DNA of 64,000 nt from positions 474,234,617-474,298,616 of the forward strand of contig NC_057864.1 in assembly GCF_019393635.1 (NCBI RefSeq). Reading direction: 5' to 3'. Each line of letters starts with the position of its first letter. Position 1 is the first letter of the stretch. Below, in pieces: positions 32,335-43,084 of this stretch. Both the position numbers and the translations under genes were made by a program. The notes below the pieces were generated by a model, which saw nothing but the letters and a program-made list of their open reading frames with translations, was not told where the DNA came from and made no database searches. This DNA comes from Dromiciops gliroides. Its lineage: Eukaryota; Chordata; Mammalia; Microbiotheria; Microbiotheriidae.

Positions 32335-32885
32335 AGAGAGTGCCGGGCTTGGAGTCAAAAAGCCTCGAGTTCAAATTCTGTGACAGACACTTCCTTAGCT
32401 GTATGGCCCTGAGCAAGACACTTAAGCCATCTGGGCCTCAATTTCCTCATCTATAAAGTGAGGAGGTTGGAATCAAGCATCTTAAAATTCCCTTCCACCT
32501 CTAAAAATATGATCCTCGGAGTCAGGACACTTGGCTTCACATCCTGCTCAAAGAATGAGTCCCAACTCAAAGCCAAGGGTCCTGACATTGACACTGACCA
32601 GCTCTGTGACTGGACAAGTCATTCCTCTCCTCAAGGATCCCTTTTCTGTGAAATGAAGCACAGAGATCTCCAAGACCTTACAGCAATATTTTTCCTAGAG
32701 TCCAGGGATCATAGATCTAGAATTGAATGACACCTCAGAGGCCTCAAAGTCACTTTACAGATGAAGAAACTGAGTCCCAAAGAGACTGTGACTTCCTCAA
32801 GGTGGAATGGGTAGTATCAGATGTGGGATTTGAATCCAAATCCTTCGATTCCAGAGCCAGTACTCTTGCCCATTCTTTATGGGAT
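32335..32885. repeat. Three consecutive CORE-SINEs
   Basis: 32335-32515 plus (gtgccgggcttggagtcaaa, cctcatctataaagtgagga); 32530-32700 plus (cagctctgtgactggacaag); 32700-32885 minus, MIR3-like (gatgaagaaactgagtccca, gatttgaatccaaatccttc). Confidence 0.7.
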
Positions 32886-32989
32886 CCGATGACCCTGAGA
32901 CTCCATCATTTGGTGACATGAGAAGGTATTTTTGAGAGTCTTCTCCCCCAGGAGGGAATGTATTCCCTGTTGCAGAGTATCCTATCCTT

Positions 32990-33252
32990 GTTCTTGCTGT
33001 TGTTCAGTCATTTCAGTCATGTCTGACTCTATGACTCCATTTTGGGGTTTTCTTTGCAAAAAGACTAGAGCGGTTTGCCATTTCTCTCTCCAGCTCATTT
33101 AACAGATAAGGAAACCAAGGCAAACAGGGGGAAGTGACTTGCCCAGGGTCACACAGCTAATAAGGGTTTGAGGCCAGATTTGAACTCAGGGAGATGAAGC
33201 TTCCTGACTCCGGGCCGAGCACTCTTGGCACTATGGCTCCCCCAGCTGCCCA
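32990..33252 (-). repeat. MAR1-type SINE, full length
   Basis: ttgctgttgttcagtcattt, ttttggggttttctttgcaa, gaagtgacttgcccagggtc, head end cccagctgccc. Confidence 0.92.
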
Positions 33253-33294
33253 TGTCCCACCCCACCTGCCTCTCAATGACACACTGCTGCTTCT

Positions 33295-33420
33295 ATATAA
33301 TCTTTCAGAAAATATAGCTTTGAACCCTACTCAAAGTCCCACAGATAAAAAGTATCAAAGGTAGAATTTGAATGTAGTTCATGACTCATAATCTAACACT
33401 CTTTCTGGCATAGCACGGTT
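33295..33420 (-). repeat. MIR-like fragment
   Basis: gaaccctactcaaagtccca, gtagaatttgaatgtagttc. 33421-33585 is unassigned. Confidence 0.45.
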
Positions 33421-33585
33421 CCTGGGACAAGAGCATCAGAGTCTCATCTGCTAAAAGTATCCCAGAGACCACAGAGACTCTGCCAATCTGTCCCTTGGGT
33501 AGAATCCTTTCTCCTTTGCCCTGGCCCAGCAGAAAGAGGATTAAGATGCAAGGACCTGGGTAGCTTGATGAAGCTAGACCCGTGC

Positions 33586-33830
33586 ACAGTGACATGTGGG
33601 TGCACTCATATGCATGTTTGGGTGTGTCTATTGTACATGGATGTGCTTTGGTGGGTGTATCTGGGAGGAGATACTTATTGTATTCCATGGACACTGTGTG
33701 TTTTGGTGTGTACATGTATATTTGTGTTTATATGTGTGTTAGTGGGTTTGTAGAATGAATATGCATGGGCATGTACATGTGTGTGCTTTGAAAGATAGAT
33801 GAAAATGCTTGTGGGTATTTGTGTGTTCAA
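33586..33830 (+). repeat. TG-rich degenerate microsatellite, left half
   Basis: Recurring gtgtgt, tgtgtttt and gtgggtgt words over about 245 bases. Continues as 34125-34330 beyond an inserted SINE. Confidence 0.75.
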
Positions 33831-34105
33831 GGCAGCTAGGTGGTACAATGGATAGTAGCCAGACCTAGAGTCAGGAAGACTTGAGTTCAAATTTGTTCTT
33901 AAATATTTCCTACCTATGTGACCCTCGGTAAGTCACTTAAAAAAAAAACTTTGTCTCAGTTTCCTCATCTGTAAAATGGGGGTAATAATAATACATATCT
34001 CCCAAGGTTGTTATATGGATAAAATAGGATAATATTTGTAAAGTACTTTGGAAACCTTAAGGCACTATATAGATGCTAGCTGTTATAATTATTACTATTA
34101 TTATG
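33831..34105 (+). repeat. Chimeric SINE splitting the TG-rich tract
   Basis: Marsupial head (aaggcagctaggtggtacaa), CORE (ctatgtgaccctcggtaagt), then an L2-type MIR tail (ggttgttatatggataaaat, gtaaagtactttggaaacct) ending in ttattac. It separates two TG-rich halves. Confidence 0.82.
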
Positions 34106-34124
34106 GCTGTTGTTGCATTGCACA

Positions 34125-34330
34125 TACTTTCTTTGGTGTGGGTTTGTGTGTGTGTACATGTACTTTCATAGGTTTGTGTGTGTGTGTGGATGTGTGTACT
34201 TTGGTAGATGAGTCTATGTTTAAATACATGTATGTTGACGTGTATGTTTGCTTTGGCGGGTGAATGTGTGAGTGTGTTTTGATGTGTGAGTATATATACA
34301 TACACACATATGTATATATATTTTTTTATG
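34125..34330 (+). repeat. TG-rich degenerate microsatellite, right half
   Basis: tgtgtgtgtgtacatgtact and similar words, ending in a TATA-rich run. Confidence 0.75.
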
Positions 34331-34519
34331 TGTGTTCTCCCAGGAGCAAAGAAAATAAGGATCCTATTTGTGAAAGCAATATTTGACACAAAAGCTCCCT
34401 AAAATCGTCTATAAAGCCCTGGGAGGGAGTGTAACTATGGGGAAAACTCAAAGGCTAGGACTGAATTCCAGCTCCTTCAAGACAATGTTGAAAATAGGAA
34501 TGGGTACTATGCTGATTGG

Positions 34520-34752
34520 ATAGTTAGGTGGTGCAATGGATAGGGTGCTGAGCCTAGAGTCAGGAAGACCCAAGTTCAAATCTGACTTCAAACACTTAAC
34601 TAGCTGTGTGACCCTGGACGAGTCACCTAACTCTTGTTTGTCTCAGTTTCCTCATCTGTCAAATGATCTGGAAAAGGAAATGGCAAACCACTCCACTATC
34701 TCTGCCAAGAAAATCTCAAAATGGGGTCACACGACTGAACAACAACAACATA
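34520..34752 (+). repeat. MAR1-type SINE, full length
   Basis: tagttaggtggtgcaatgga, gctgtgtgaccctggacgag, ggcaaaccactccactatct, ggggtcacacgactgaacaa, ending in ACA repeats. Confidence 0.92.
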
Positions 34753-35049
34753 CAACTACACTATGCTTGTTGATGGGGATAAAAATGATAGTACCTGTTC
34801 TCAAGCAACTTACATTTTCCTGAAGGCATCAGCATCTAGAGAGGGATGAAGACTGGCAAGGCACCAGCCAAACCCAACAAGAGCTGGAGCTGCCTTTTTT
34901 CCAGGATATGTGGGGAAATGGAGACAAAGACGGTGCCCAGCTTAAGAAACGCTTCATAAGCGTTTACTGATTGATTGTGGGCCCTAGAAGAGAAATCTAA
35001 TTTCTGTCTTGACTAAGGCCTGAGCCAATAAAAGTTCAATTCTATCTCT
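34753..35049. other. Unassigned interval
   Basis: 34950-34985 has an L2-like end (agcgtttactgattgattg). Otherwise nothing recognised. Confidence 0.35.
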
Positions 35050-35285
35050 AAGATTAGTGAGAATATTTACTTACATACCTATAATGCCTTAAGGTTGGCA
35101 GAACACTTCCCTGATGAGACAGGCAGTACAACTGTTATTAACCCCATTTTGCAGGTGAGAAAATTGAGGCATAGAGATAATAAATGATCTGTCCTGTGCA
35201 GGAAGCGAGCATTGGGGCTGAAATTCAAATCCATTTCTCCTAATTCCATGCCCAGGACTCTTTCTACAATATCTCACTTCCTTGG
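35050..35285 (-). repeat. MIR-like SINE
   Basis: ataatgccttaaggttggca, accccattttgcaggtgaga, gaaattcaaatccatttctc, caatatctcacttcct. Confidence 0.7.
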
Positions 35286-35344
35286 AACCTGAAGGGGAGA
35301 TAAACATCCAAATGAGCCAGAGAATTCCCATAAGTTGAAAAAGA

Positions 35345-35612
35345 GAGCTAGGGTGGCAAAATGTATAGAGTGCTGAATATGAAGTCACAGACCCCCATCT
35401 TCAAATTCCAATTCCAATTATCAACTAGTTGTGTGACTCTGGGCAAGTCTCTTAACCTCTCTGTTCCCCAGTTCCCCTCCTCTGTACAACTAGTATGATA
35501 ATATCCAATGTACTTCCTGATGAGAGTCATTCTGAGACCCTGATGGGATAATGTCTCCAAAAGCCCTTGGCAAACTTTAAAAGCACCACAAAAATGCCAA
35601 TTATTATCATAT
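35345..35612 (+). repeat. Chimeric SINE: marsupial head, MIR-type tail
   Basis: gagctagggtggcaaaatgt, gtgtgactctgggcaagtct, then agcccttggcaaactttaaa and ccaattattatca. 35613-35984 is unassigned. Confidence 0.75.
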
Positions 35613-35984
35613 CCAAACCCATCAACATTTAACCACTGTTTCAAACTACAATTGCTATCATAAGACTTAGAATATTGCCTAAAATTATACTCTTATGTAA
35701 GGAGTCAGCACCTTTTATCCTGGAGTGATATGCTCAATAGCAAGTCAGAGAAATAATCAGAATACCTTGTAACTGTGCCCCTTTTAAACAAAAAGTCTTT
35801 TCAATATGTCCACATCTGAGCTCACTAACTTTTCCCAAACCCTTCCATCTTCCAAACTTCCCCACATCTCTTTGCTTTGGTGGGTAAATGAATAAATATG
35901 AAAGCACTAATATCCTTCCAGGATCTCAGATTTGTAACTTTGCCATTCTCTTGAACTCCTCACAGTCCCTCATCCCACAGATCC

Positions 35985-36832
35985 CATCAGGTGCTAAATC
36001 AATGTATTTCTACTTCATAATATATTTTATACCCAAGCCCTTCTCTCCACTCAGCTAGATCTTCATCACCTTTCACCTAGTCTATTACAATGCCCTGCTA
36101 ATTGGTCTCCCTGACTCAAGTTTCTACTCCAACCTATCCTCCATATGACTGCCAAAATGATTTTTCTTAATCACAGATATGACCATGTGACTATCCTCCT
36201 CAATCAATGCCAATGGCTCCCTATTGCCACCAGGATCAAATATAACCTACTCTGTTCAATTTTAAAATACTTTACCACTTGGATCCAATCTATGTTTTCT
36301 GATTTCATTGAATATTGCTATCCCATCTTCACTCCATAATATGGCCAAACTGGTCTTCTCTTCCATTCCATTTCTCTTCTCTTTTTTAAATTAAATTAAA
36401 TTTTTGTTTGTTTTTGGTGAAGCAATGAGGGTAAAGTGACTTGCCCAGTGTCACACAGTTACTAAGTGTCAAGTGTCTGAGGTCTGATTTGAACTCAAGT
36501 CCTCCTGAATCTAAGGCCAGTGCTTTGTCCACTGTGCCACCTAGCTGCCCCTCTCTTCTCTTATACATTCCATTTCCTGTCTCCAGGCTTTTGCAATAGC
36601 TGTCTTCTATTCCTTGAATGCAGTCCCTCCTCAGCCCTGTCTCATAGACTTACTCTTCCTTCAAGACTTGGCTTATATGCCCTTGTCATCTCTCCCCCCC
36701 CCCCATTAAAGTGTAAGCTTCTTGGGAATAGGGACTGTTTCATTCAGTCATTGTCTTTATAGCTCCAGCCACCAGCTTTAAGCTCAGCAAACAGAAGGTG
36801 CTTACTAAATGTTTGGTCAATTACTACATTTT
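35985..36832 (+). repeat. L2 LINE 3' region split by a SINE
   Basis: Left part to 36383 has ctagtctattacaatgccct, ggtctccctgactcaagttt and ccctattgccaccaggatca. Right part from 36553 has cttcaagacttggcttatat, gtaagcttcttgggaatagg and gtgcttactaaatgtttggt. One element cut by the SINE at 36384. Confidence 0.88.
36384..36552 (-). repeat. WSINE1-like SINE inside L2
   Basis: T-rich tail, ggtgaagcaatgagggtaaa, CORE, gtgccacctagctgccc. Target ctcttctctt is duplicated at 36374-36383 and 36553-36562. Confidence 0.95.
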
Positions 36833-36894
36833 ATTTTCATCCAGTCCTTGTAAAGTTTTGCTCTTGTGCAAATTAAGAAACTATGGGGCAGAAA

Positions 36895-37215
36895 CAAAAA
36901 GTCATATTGCCCATTATCAATAGCAGCATTGGCTAGGAGAATGACTCAGATATTGAGATTTTGAGAAAGTTTGTGATCTATGGGAATCTCCAGGATGATG
37001 TTCTGGTCTTCCTCGGTGCTACTTTCCTTTTCTATAGAAAAGCTTACTCAGGAGGCTTTAACAATTAATTACCAGTTGGGAACTAACAAATTGGAGTTAA
37101 TTATCTGGACAGATCTAATTGCTGCTACAAGTTGGTTGAAATTAAATAAAACCACCAATTTTAAGTGTAGAGAGACTTTTAAAGGCATTACTTAATGGTA
37201 ATTGAACATTTCCAG
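36895..37215. other. AT-rich unique island (strong candidate conserved element)
   Basis: No repeat signature. Closely spaced TAATTA-type words: aacaattaattaccagttgg, ggagttaattatctggacag, gatctaattgctgctacaag and ttacttaatggtaattgaac. Reads like a homeodomain-rich enhancer; inference only. Confidence 0.42.
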
Positions 37216-37249
37216 CATTGGGGGTGGGGGTGTTGGGGTGGAGGAGAAG

Positions 37250-37460
37250 GATATGGACCTGTGGGTTCATCAATGTGGTGAAGTCCCTGTGTGGAGATTC
37301 CTTCCACTGATGCAAATCAGCAATGTCTTTATAAATTAAACCCTTAGACCCCCACTTAGAGAATTGTCTGGAGGCAGAGTTTGTGACTTGCCCATGATTG
37401 CACAGCCAGCATGGAATCCAAGAATAACCTTTTAACCATCATGCCAAGCTTTCCTTTATC
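37250..37460 (-). repeat. Old MIR3-like SINE
   Basis: gattccttccactgatgcaa, gagaattgtctggaggcaga, gtgacttgcccatgattgca. Same family as 53865-54092. Confidence 0.55.
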
Positions 37461-37599
37461 CACTTCTCAACAAGAGAAAAATTCACACCCCCTCAGCTGA
37501 GGGAATAAATTATATAGCACCCCAGGAATGATTTTTACCCCTTCTAAAAGAATAAGGCAGCCCTTAACAGGAGGTACATGGCAAGGGAATACATATGAA

Positions 37600-37728
37600 T
37601 CAGAGCATCTAATCAACCACAAAGTAATGACATATGATATACTGGGAACTGTCCTTGGTTCTAGGTGTCTAAAGACAAAATGAACTAATCCCTGACTTCA
37701 AGGAGCTTATATATACTCTGGGATAGAA
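37600..37728 (-). repeat. L2 LINE 3' end
   Basis: gaactgtccttggttctagg, ctgacttcaaggagcttata. Confidence 0.6.
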
Positions 37729-37734
37729 TCAGAA

Positions 37735-37962
37735 CATTAAAGAAAAGGAGATTTCAATTGAATATGAGGGAAAACATCCTTAAAGAACTGTCCAAACGTG
37801 AATAGGCTGCCTTGGGAAGTAGTGACCTCCCTATTAATGAAGGTATTCAAGCAGAAGTTGGACACCTACTAGCTGAGGATAGTAAAGAGGACACTCCTAG
37901 GCAGGTACATGTTAAGCTAGATGTCCTTTAAGGTCTTCCCTAACTATGAAATCCTCTTACTC
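37735..37962 (+). repeat. L3/CR1 3' end, plus strand
   Basis: aaagaactgtccaaacgtga, ggctgccttgggaagtagtg, gaaggtattcaagcagaagt, gctagatgtcctttaaggtc in canonical order. This is the sense counterpart of the L3 copy at 56.4 kb. Confidence 0.8.
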
Positions 37963-38114
37963 AAAGTGTGCCATAGGTGTAAGTGTCTTCTCCAGAGTGC
38001 CCTAGCATGTCCGAGCCCTTGGATATGGGACTAGATTTTCTTACTCACGTCAGTAGACGTGATGCTAAGACCCCAGATTCTGAAGATGGCAGAATGGCCT
38101 GGGCCTAGGGGCAT

Positions 38115-38290
38115 GTGGGAGCAGGCTTGTACCAGCTCTGTGATTATTCAATTTTCAGTGTGATCATTTACACCTTAGAAACTAATAAACACACCAATTC
38201 AGGGCTTGATTCATCATTTTGTTGATTTCTAGACTTAAAGATGTGGAGAAAATATTAATCATGAAGATTAAACTTAAAAGTGTATGTATT
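38115..38290 (+). repeat. Ancient unassigned repeat, copy B
   Basis: Matches the reverse complement of 15965-16145. Shared words include accagctc, catttaca, attcagggcttgatt and ggagaaaat. About 70 percent by eye over about 170 bases. Confidence 0.6.
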
Positions 38291-38980
38291 TTTTCTGGAG
38301 AGCTGGTTGTTAAACATTTAATAGCATTTCCTTGGCTATACGCCATTAATCTCAGGGGGTACAGAACAAAGAGATGAGGATGACTCAGGACAGCCTTTCC
38401 CTATGCAGCACATGCCCTCACCAAGATGGATGGCAAGTGTCTTCTTCACTTTTAAATGATAATACTGTGCCATCTGCTCTCCCCCACTGTGCCTAATGTA
38501 AGAGTGTGAGCTGCATAAATCTAAATTAATAAGAAGGAAAAAGCAAACAATAACACACCAAGTTCAGAATGACAGCTTGGGCAACCCAGCAGAAATGTGG
38601 ACTCTCAAGGAGCCCTGGTGTTTGAGGGGAGCCACAGGGACTAGCTGAGTTCTGGACTGGGCTCAGTTCTGGTCATCTTCTCTGAACTCAGTCTCTGCTC
38701 TGGTCCATGGGTCAAGCCATCACATCCACCTCCTTCAGCATGAGAGCGGAGGCCGTGGTGCTGGAGGTTGGAGGGGTGGGTGGAGAGTTCCCCTTCTAAA
38801 AGAGTATTACAGAAATTATCTGCTACATGCTTTAGACCCATATGTTTAAGAACTCACATGCTGTAGTAGAAAGACATATGAGTTGATTAAACAAGAGATC
38901 AGAAAACTTGACTCCAGAATGTCCAGTCTGGAGAAGAGAAGGCTTGGGGGAGGAGTATGATTCTAGTGCTCAAATACTTT
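38291..38980. other. Unique interval
   Basis: No repeat recognised. 38500-38560 is AT-rich (gcataaatctaaattaataa). No coding support. Confidence 0.35.
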
Positions 38981-38981
38981 G

Positions 38982-39362
38982 ATGCAACGGATAGAGTGCT
39001 GGGCAAAGAAGTGTGCTGGAAGTGTTCAAGAAGACCTGAGTTCTAATTCATCCCCAGGTACTTACTAGTGGTCTGACCCTTACTTAATGTCTGCTTGCTT
39101 CAGTTCCCTCAACTATAAAGTGAAGAAAATAGCAGCATCTCCCTTCCAGAGTTGTTGTGAAGATCAAATGAGATGATAATTGTAAAGTGCTTAGCACAGT
39201 GCCTGGCACATGGTAGTGTATATAAATGTCAGTTATTATAATTGGTGTGACCTTGGGCAAGTCACTTAACCTTTATTTACATCAGTTCCCTCTTCTGTAA
39301 AATGAAGGGGCTGGACAAAATGACCTCTGAGGTCCCTTCCAGCTTTAGAGCCAGGACCCTCT
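38982..39362 (+). repeat. Chimeric SINE followed by a CR1/L3-tailed CORE-SINE piece
   Basis: 38982-39240 has a marsupial-type head and an L2-type end (gttgtgaagatcaaatgaga, gtgcttagcacagtgcctgg). 39242-39362 is a core plus tail (ggtgtgaccttgggcaagtc, gggctggacaaaatgacctc). Confidence 0.8.
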
Positions 39363-39404
39363 GTGGAAGCTGGATTAGATTTGCTCTGCTGGAAATAAAA
39401 TGAC

Positions 39405-39737
39405 AAGAAGAACAACTAACCTCAATAGAGGGCTTTTATGTTTGCAAAGTACTTTTCAGAAATGCTTTCATCTCAGCCCTCAAAACAGTCCTGTAAGGTA
39501 GATGCTGCCCCATTTTACAGATGTTCAAACTGAAGTCCAGAGACATGAAAGGATAATAATATCGTAATAATTATAGCTAGTGTTCATGCAGTGCTTTAAG
39601 CTTTTGCGAAGCTCTGTATATATTTTATCTTATTTGATTCTTACAACAACTCTGTGACATGGGTCCTATTATCATCCCCATATGACAAGATTGGGAAACT
39701 GAGGCTAAGAGCGATTAAGTGACTAGCCCACTATAGC
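39405..39737 (-). repeat. Two MIR elements in reverse
   Basis: 39405-39545 (gcaaagtacttttcagaaat, cattttacagatgttcaaac) and 39556-39737 (gctagtgttcatgcagtgct, cttatttgattcttacaaca, gggaaactgaggctaagagc). Confidence 0.75.
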
Positions 39738-39824
39738 AAAACTTCATTACTCTGGCAGCAACCTTTGGACCTCGGAAAGAAGGAAACTATAGATAAATGT
39801 TTTTTCTTCACTGCCCCAGCACCC

Positions 39825-39915
39825 TACACACCACCACCACTACTACCACTACTACCACTACCACCACCATTACTGCCACTACCACCTACCACTACCACCA
39901 CTACTACCATTATGT
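39825..39915 (+). repeat. (CCA/CTA)n triplet repeat
   Basis: accaccaccactactaccac pattern with few interruptions. Confidence 0.88.
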
Positions 39916-40082
39916 GATGAGAATAATTGAAGTGAATAAAATCTGATATTAGAATAAGGCCAGAGGAAACAGTCGTGAACAAAATTACTTGTTCGATGGA
40001 TTGCCCACTCTAAGTCAGAATCAGAAGGAAGAGAAGATAATGAAGTGCAAACCCAAGGAAAAGCACCTCTTCATATTGCCTT

Positions 40083-40225
40083 TTTTTTTAGTGAGGCAAT
40101 TGGGGTTAAGTGACTTGCCCAGGGTCACACAGCTAGTAAGTGTCAAGTGTCTGAGACCAGATTTGAACTCAGGTACTCCTGAATCCAGGGCCAGTGCTCT
40201 ATCCACTGTGCAACCTAGCTGCCCC
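40083..40225 (-). repeat. WSINE1-like SINE
   Basis: T run, gtgaggcaattggggttaag, CORE, gtgcaacctagctgcccc. catattgcctt and catattgtctt form the target duplication. Confidence 0.94.
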
Positions 40226-40539
40226 CCATATTGTCTTAATACTTCGTGGATGCTAATTTTCTTTTCTTCCTTGCATCACTATTGCATCCTAATAATTGTT
40301 TCCCCACTATGGAATCTTCTCGGGTAAAAATGAAAAGCAGGTAAGTCAATGCATCAATCACATTTGAAAACATAGATAGTATTTTGCACCTGTAACCCAT
40401 GACCTCTCTATCATTATCAGTGCTCAGGAATCAAGATAAGTTACAACATTAATCCTGGGTCAAATGCTACAGTTTACCACGTTTCCCCCTTAGCACCTGC
40501 CACAGGCTATGCACACAGCTGGTATAAATTAAATGGCCT

Positions 40540-40708
40540 AGGGGCAGCTAGGTGGCACAGTGGATAGAGCACCAGCCCTAGAGTCAGGAGGACCTGAGTT
40601 CAAACCTGGCCTCAGATGCTTGACACTAGCTATGTGACCCTGGTCAAGTCATTTAACTCCAATTGCCTCACAAAAATAAAAACCAACACCAAAAAAAAAA
40701 AAAAACAA
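40540..40708 (+). repeat. WSINE1-like SINE with 16-bp target duplication
   Basis: aggggcagctaggtggcaca through to an A-rich tail with AACC interruptions. ataaattaaatggcct is duplicated exactly at 40524-40539 and 40709-40724. Confidence 0.96.
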
Positions 40709-40792
40709 ATAAATTAAATGGCCTCTCATACAACAAATCCCTCTTGCATGCTTTTGAAGGGTAGCCTGTCATAAAAATAACCTTCCCAGGGG

Positions 40793-40950
40793 CAGCTAGA
40801 TGGCGCAGTGGATAAAGCACCAGCCCTGGATTCAGGAGTACCTGAGTTCAAATCCGGCCTCAGACACTTTACACTTACTAGCTGTGTGACCCTGGGCAAG
40901 TCACTTAACCCTCAATGCCCCACAAAAACAAACAAACAAAAAAAAAAATA
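40793..40950 (+). repeat. WSINE1-like SINE
   Basis: ggggcagctagatggcgcag to a CAAA-interrupted A tail. Flanks aataaccttccc and aatagccttccc mark the target duplication. Confidence 0.95.
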
Positions 40951-41479
40951 GCCTTCCCTAGAGTGCAGTCATCTACCACAGAACACCACTGCTCTGGGTC
41001 ACAGCCCCCTGGGCACTCATATATACCCCAGGATTGATTCATCCATTCTTCCAATGACTCCAGTTAGGCCCCTGTTGTGTTTGCTGTCACTGATGAGCCC
41101 CAGCTTCCACATCCGGAAGCTGACCAGTACAACAATACAAACAATAACAAGTAAGTGTTTTGCAGCCAAGAGCAATTTTCCAGGCCAGTTTAATTTGTCC
41201 TTGTTGTTTCCATTTAGGGTCCCCCTTGAATAATTAGACAACATGACTTGTTTCATCAAGTCCTCCAGGTCCCAGAGCAGCTGGGATCTGCACAGGTGGT
41301 CCACGAGCTTGTTGACAGCAACCTATTTCAGCTAATTTCCAAATAAGTGAGTGGTGACTGGGCTTTATGAGAGGGGGGTTTGGGGTTTGTTTGGTTTTTT
41401 TTAGCATAAAGGAATCTGCCATGATCAGAAAAATCCACTTACCTAGCCTTCTTAAAAGCAGCCCTTGCACACTTGTATA
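40951..41479. other. Unassigned interval
   Basis: No recognised repeat or coding exon. Confidence 0.35.
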
Positions 41480-41615
41480 TAGTGAGAACTGGAGGACCTG
41501 GGTTCAAATTTTGCTTCCTCTCCTAAGTAACTGTATGACTTTGGACAAGTCATTTGTCCTCTTGGTTTCCTCTTCCATAAAATGAGGATGTAGGATTAAA
41601 GGCCTCCAAGGATAA
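41480..41615 (+). repeat. CORE-SINE with CR1/L3-like tail
   Basis: gaggacctgggttcaaattt, ctttggacaagtcatttgtc, cttccataaaatgaggatgt. Confidence 0.7.
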
Positions 41616-41720
41616 ATGAAGATGATGCCAGAAGATAGGTGAGGTTCCCTGCCCCTCTTGTGATCCATGATGGAAATTCTGCTTTTTTTCTCCTCTCTCT
41701 TCCAGAATGCAGCAGCAGTG

Positions 41721-41861
41721 GGGGCAGCTAGGTGGCGCTGGCCTTGGATTCAGGAGTACCCGAGTTCAAATCCAGCCTCAGACACTTGACACTTAACTAG
41801 CTGTGTGACCCTGGGCAAGTCACTTAACCCTCCTTGCCCTGCAAAAATTAAAAACAAAACA

Positions 41862-41908
<47 letters not shown>

Positions 41909-41911
41909 AGA
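41721..41911 (+). repeat. WSINE1-like SINE with deleted head segment and (CA)n tail
   Basis: gggggcagctaggtggcgct jumps straight to ggccttggattcaggagtac, so about 15 bases of the head are missing. The A tail is followed by a CA microsatellite (about 41858-41907). agaatgcagca flanks both ends. Confidence 0.93.
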
Positions 41912-42024
41912 GAATGCAGCACAGTGACCTGAATCAATGAATACTGCCTAAGGACCAAGCATCCTGGCCTAGTTACACCCCTCCTCACCAGGACTGGAAG
42001 ATCTGAGTTCTATCCTTTAATATC

Positions 42025-42218
42025 ACAGTTCTGGAGTAGGAATGGACCTCAGAGGCCACCTAGTGCCAATCCTCTCATTTGACCAATGAGGAACCTGGGA
42101 CCAAAGAAGATGAAGCTATTTGTACCAGGTCACATAGGTAATAGATGTCCAGGATTTGAATCCAGATCCTCTGACTCTAAGAACCCGATATTTTCTATTC
42201 TACCATGTGCCCTTCTAG
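42025..42218 (-). repeat. MIR3-like SINE
   Basis: ggagtaggaatggacctcag, gccacctagtgccaatcctc, gatttgaatccagatcctct, tctaccatgtgcc. 42219-42685 is unassigned. Confidence 0.7.
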
Positions 42219-42687
42219 TCTCTGCTCTGTCACTTTTGTCACCTTAAGGAAGGAGCTTCTCTCCTCTGGACCTCTGGCCTAACCCCTTCATTTTAGAAAG
42301 GGAGTTGGACTATAAGTTCTTTCTAAGGTATAAATTAAATGGCCAAAGCTGAGTCATAACTAGGCATTTTTCTGGCTAGGAAATGCAGCCCAAAATACAC
42401 CCAAGGCCAATGGCATGACACATAACTGGAAAGAGGTGGTGAAATAACAAGGAGAAGATTATACTAACATGTCACCTAGTATCTTCCAATTCTTACTAAT
42501 TACTCTGGTTAACAAAGTGCTAAACTTAATTGTTTCTACACTGATGAAAGAGTTAGAAATATTGGCCAGCCTCTAAATCAAACTCCTTCTAAATTTGGCA
42601 CACCGGGACAAAGCTCCAATTGCCCCACCGTATAACGACTCTGCTCAAAAGCATGACCACAGAGTTCCACTAGGCGTCTTCTTGACA

Positions 42688-42797
42688 CCCCCGATAGAAT
42701 GCAATCTCCTTGAGGGCAGCACTTATTTCACCTTTGTATCCTCAACACTTAATATATAGTCACTGCTTGATAAGCATTTGTTGATTGAATAGTGGAT
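42688..42797 (+). repeat. L2 LINE 3' end
   Basis: caatctccttgagggcagca, tgtatcctcaacacttaata, gcatttgttgattgaatag. Confidence 0.78.
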
Positions 42798-42834
42798 TGT
42801 GGTTTTTAAAATTTCTATTTGACAAACTTTAGTT

Positions 42835-42990
42835 GATATCTACTGGCTCAAATATCTCATTTTAGATACAAGGAAACTGAAATCAAGAGGTTAAGGCCAC
42901 AGTCACACAGATGGTAAATGATAAAGCAAGAACTTGAACTCAGGTGCTCTCACTCCAAAACCAACTGACTTTCCACAGCACCAAGCTACA
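42835..42990 (-). repeat. MIR-like SINE
   Basis: cattttagatacaaggaaac, ggttaaggccacagtcacac, gaacttgaactcaggtgctc. Confidence 0.65.
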
Positions 42991-43084
42991 TCGGGACTGT
43001 TCACATATGTTGAGTATTTGTATAGATGGACAGACTAACATGGTGCGACTGAGATATTGGGAGACTCAAACGAGCTCATGTGTG

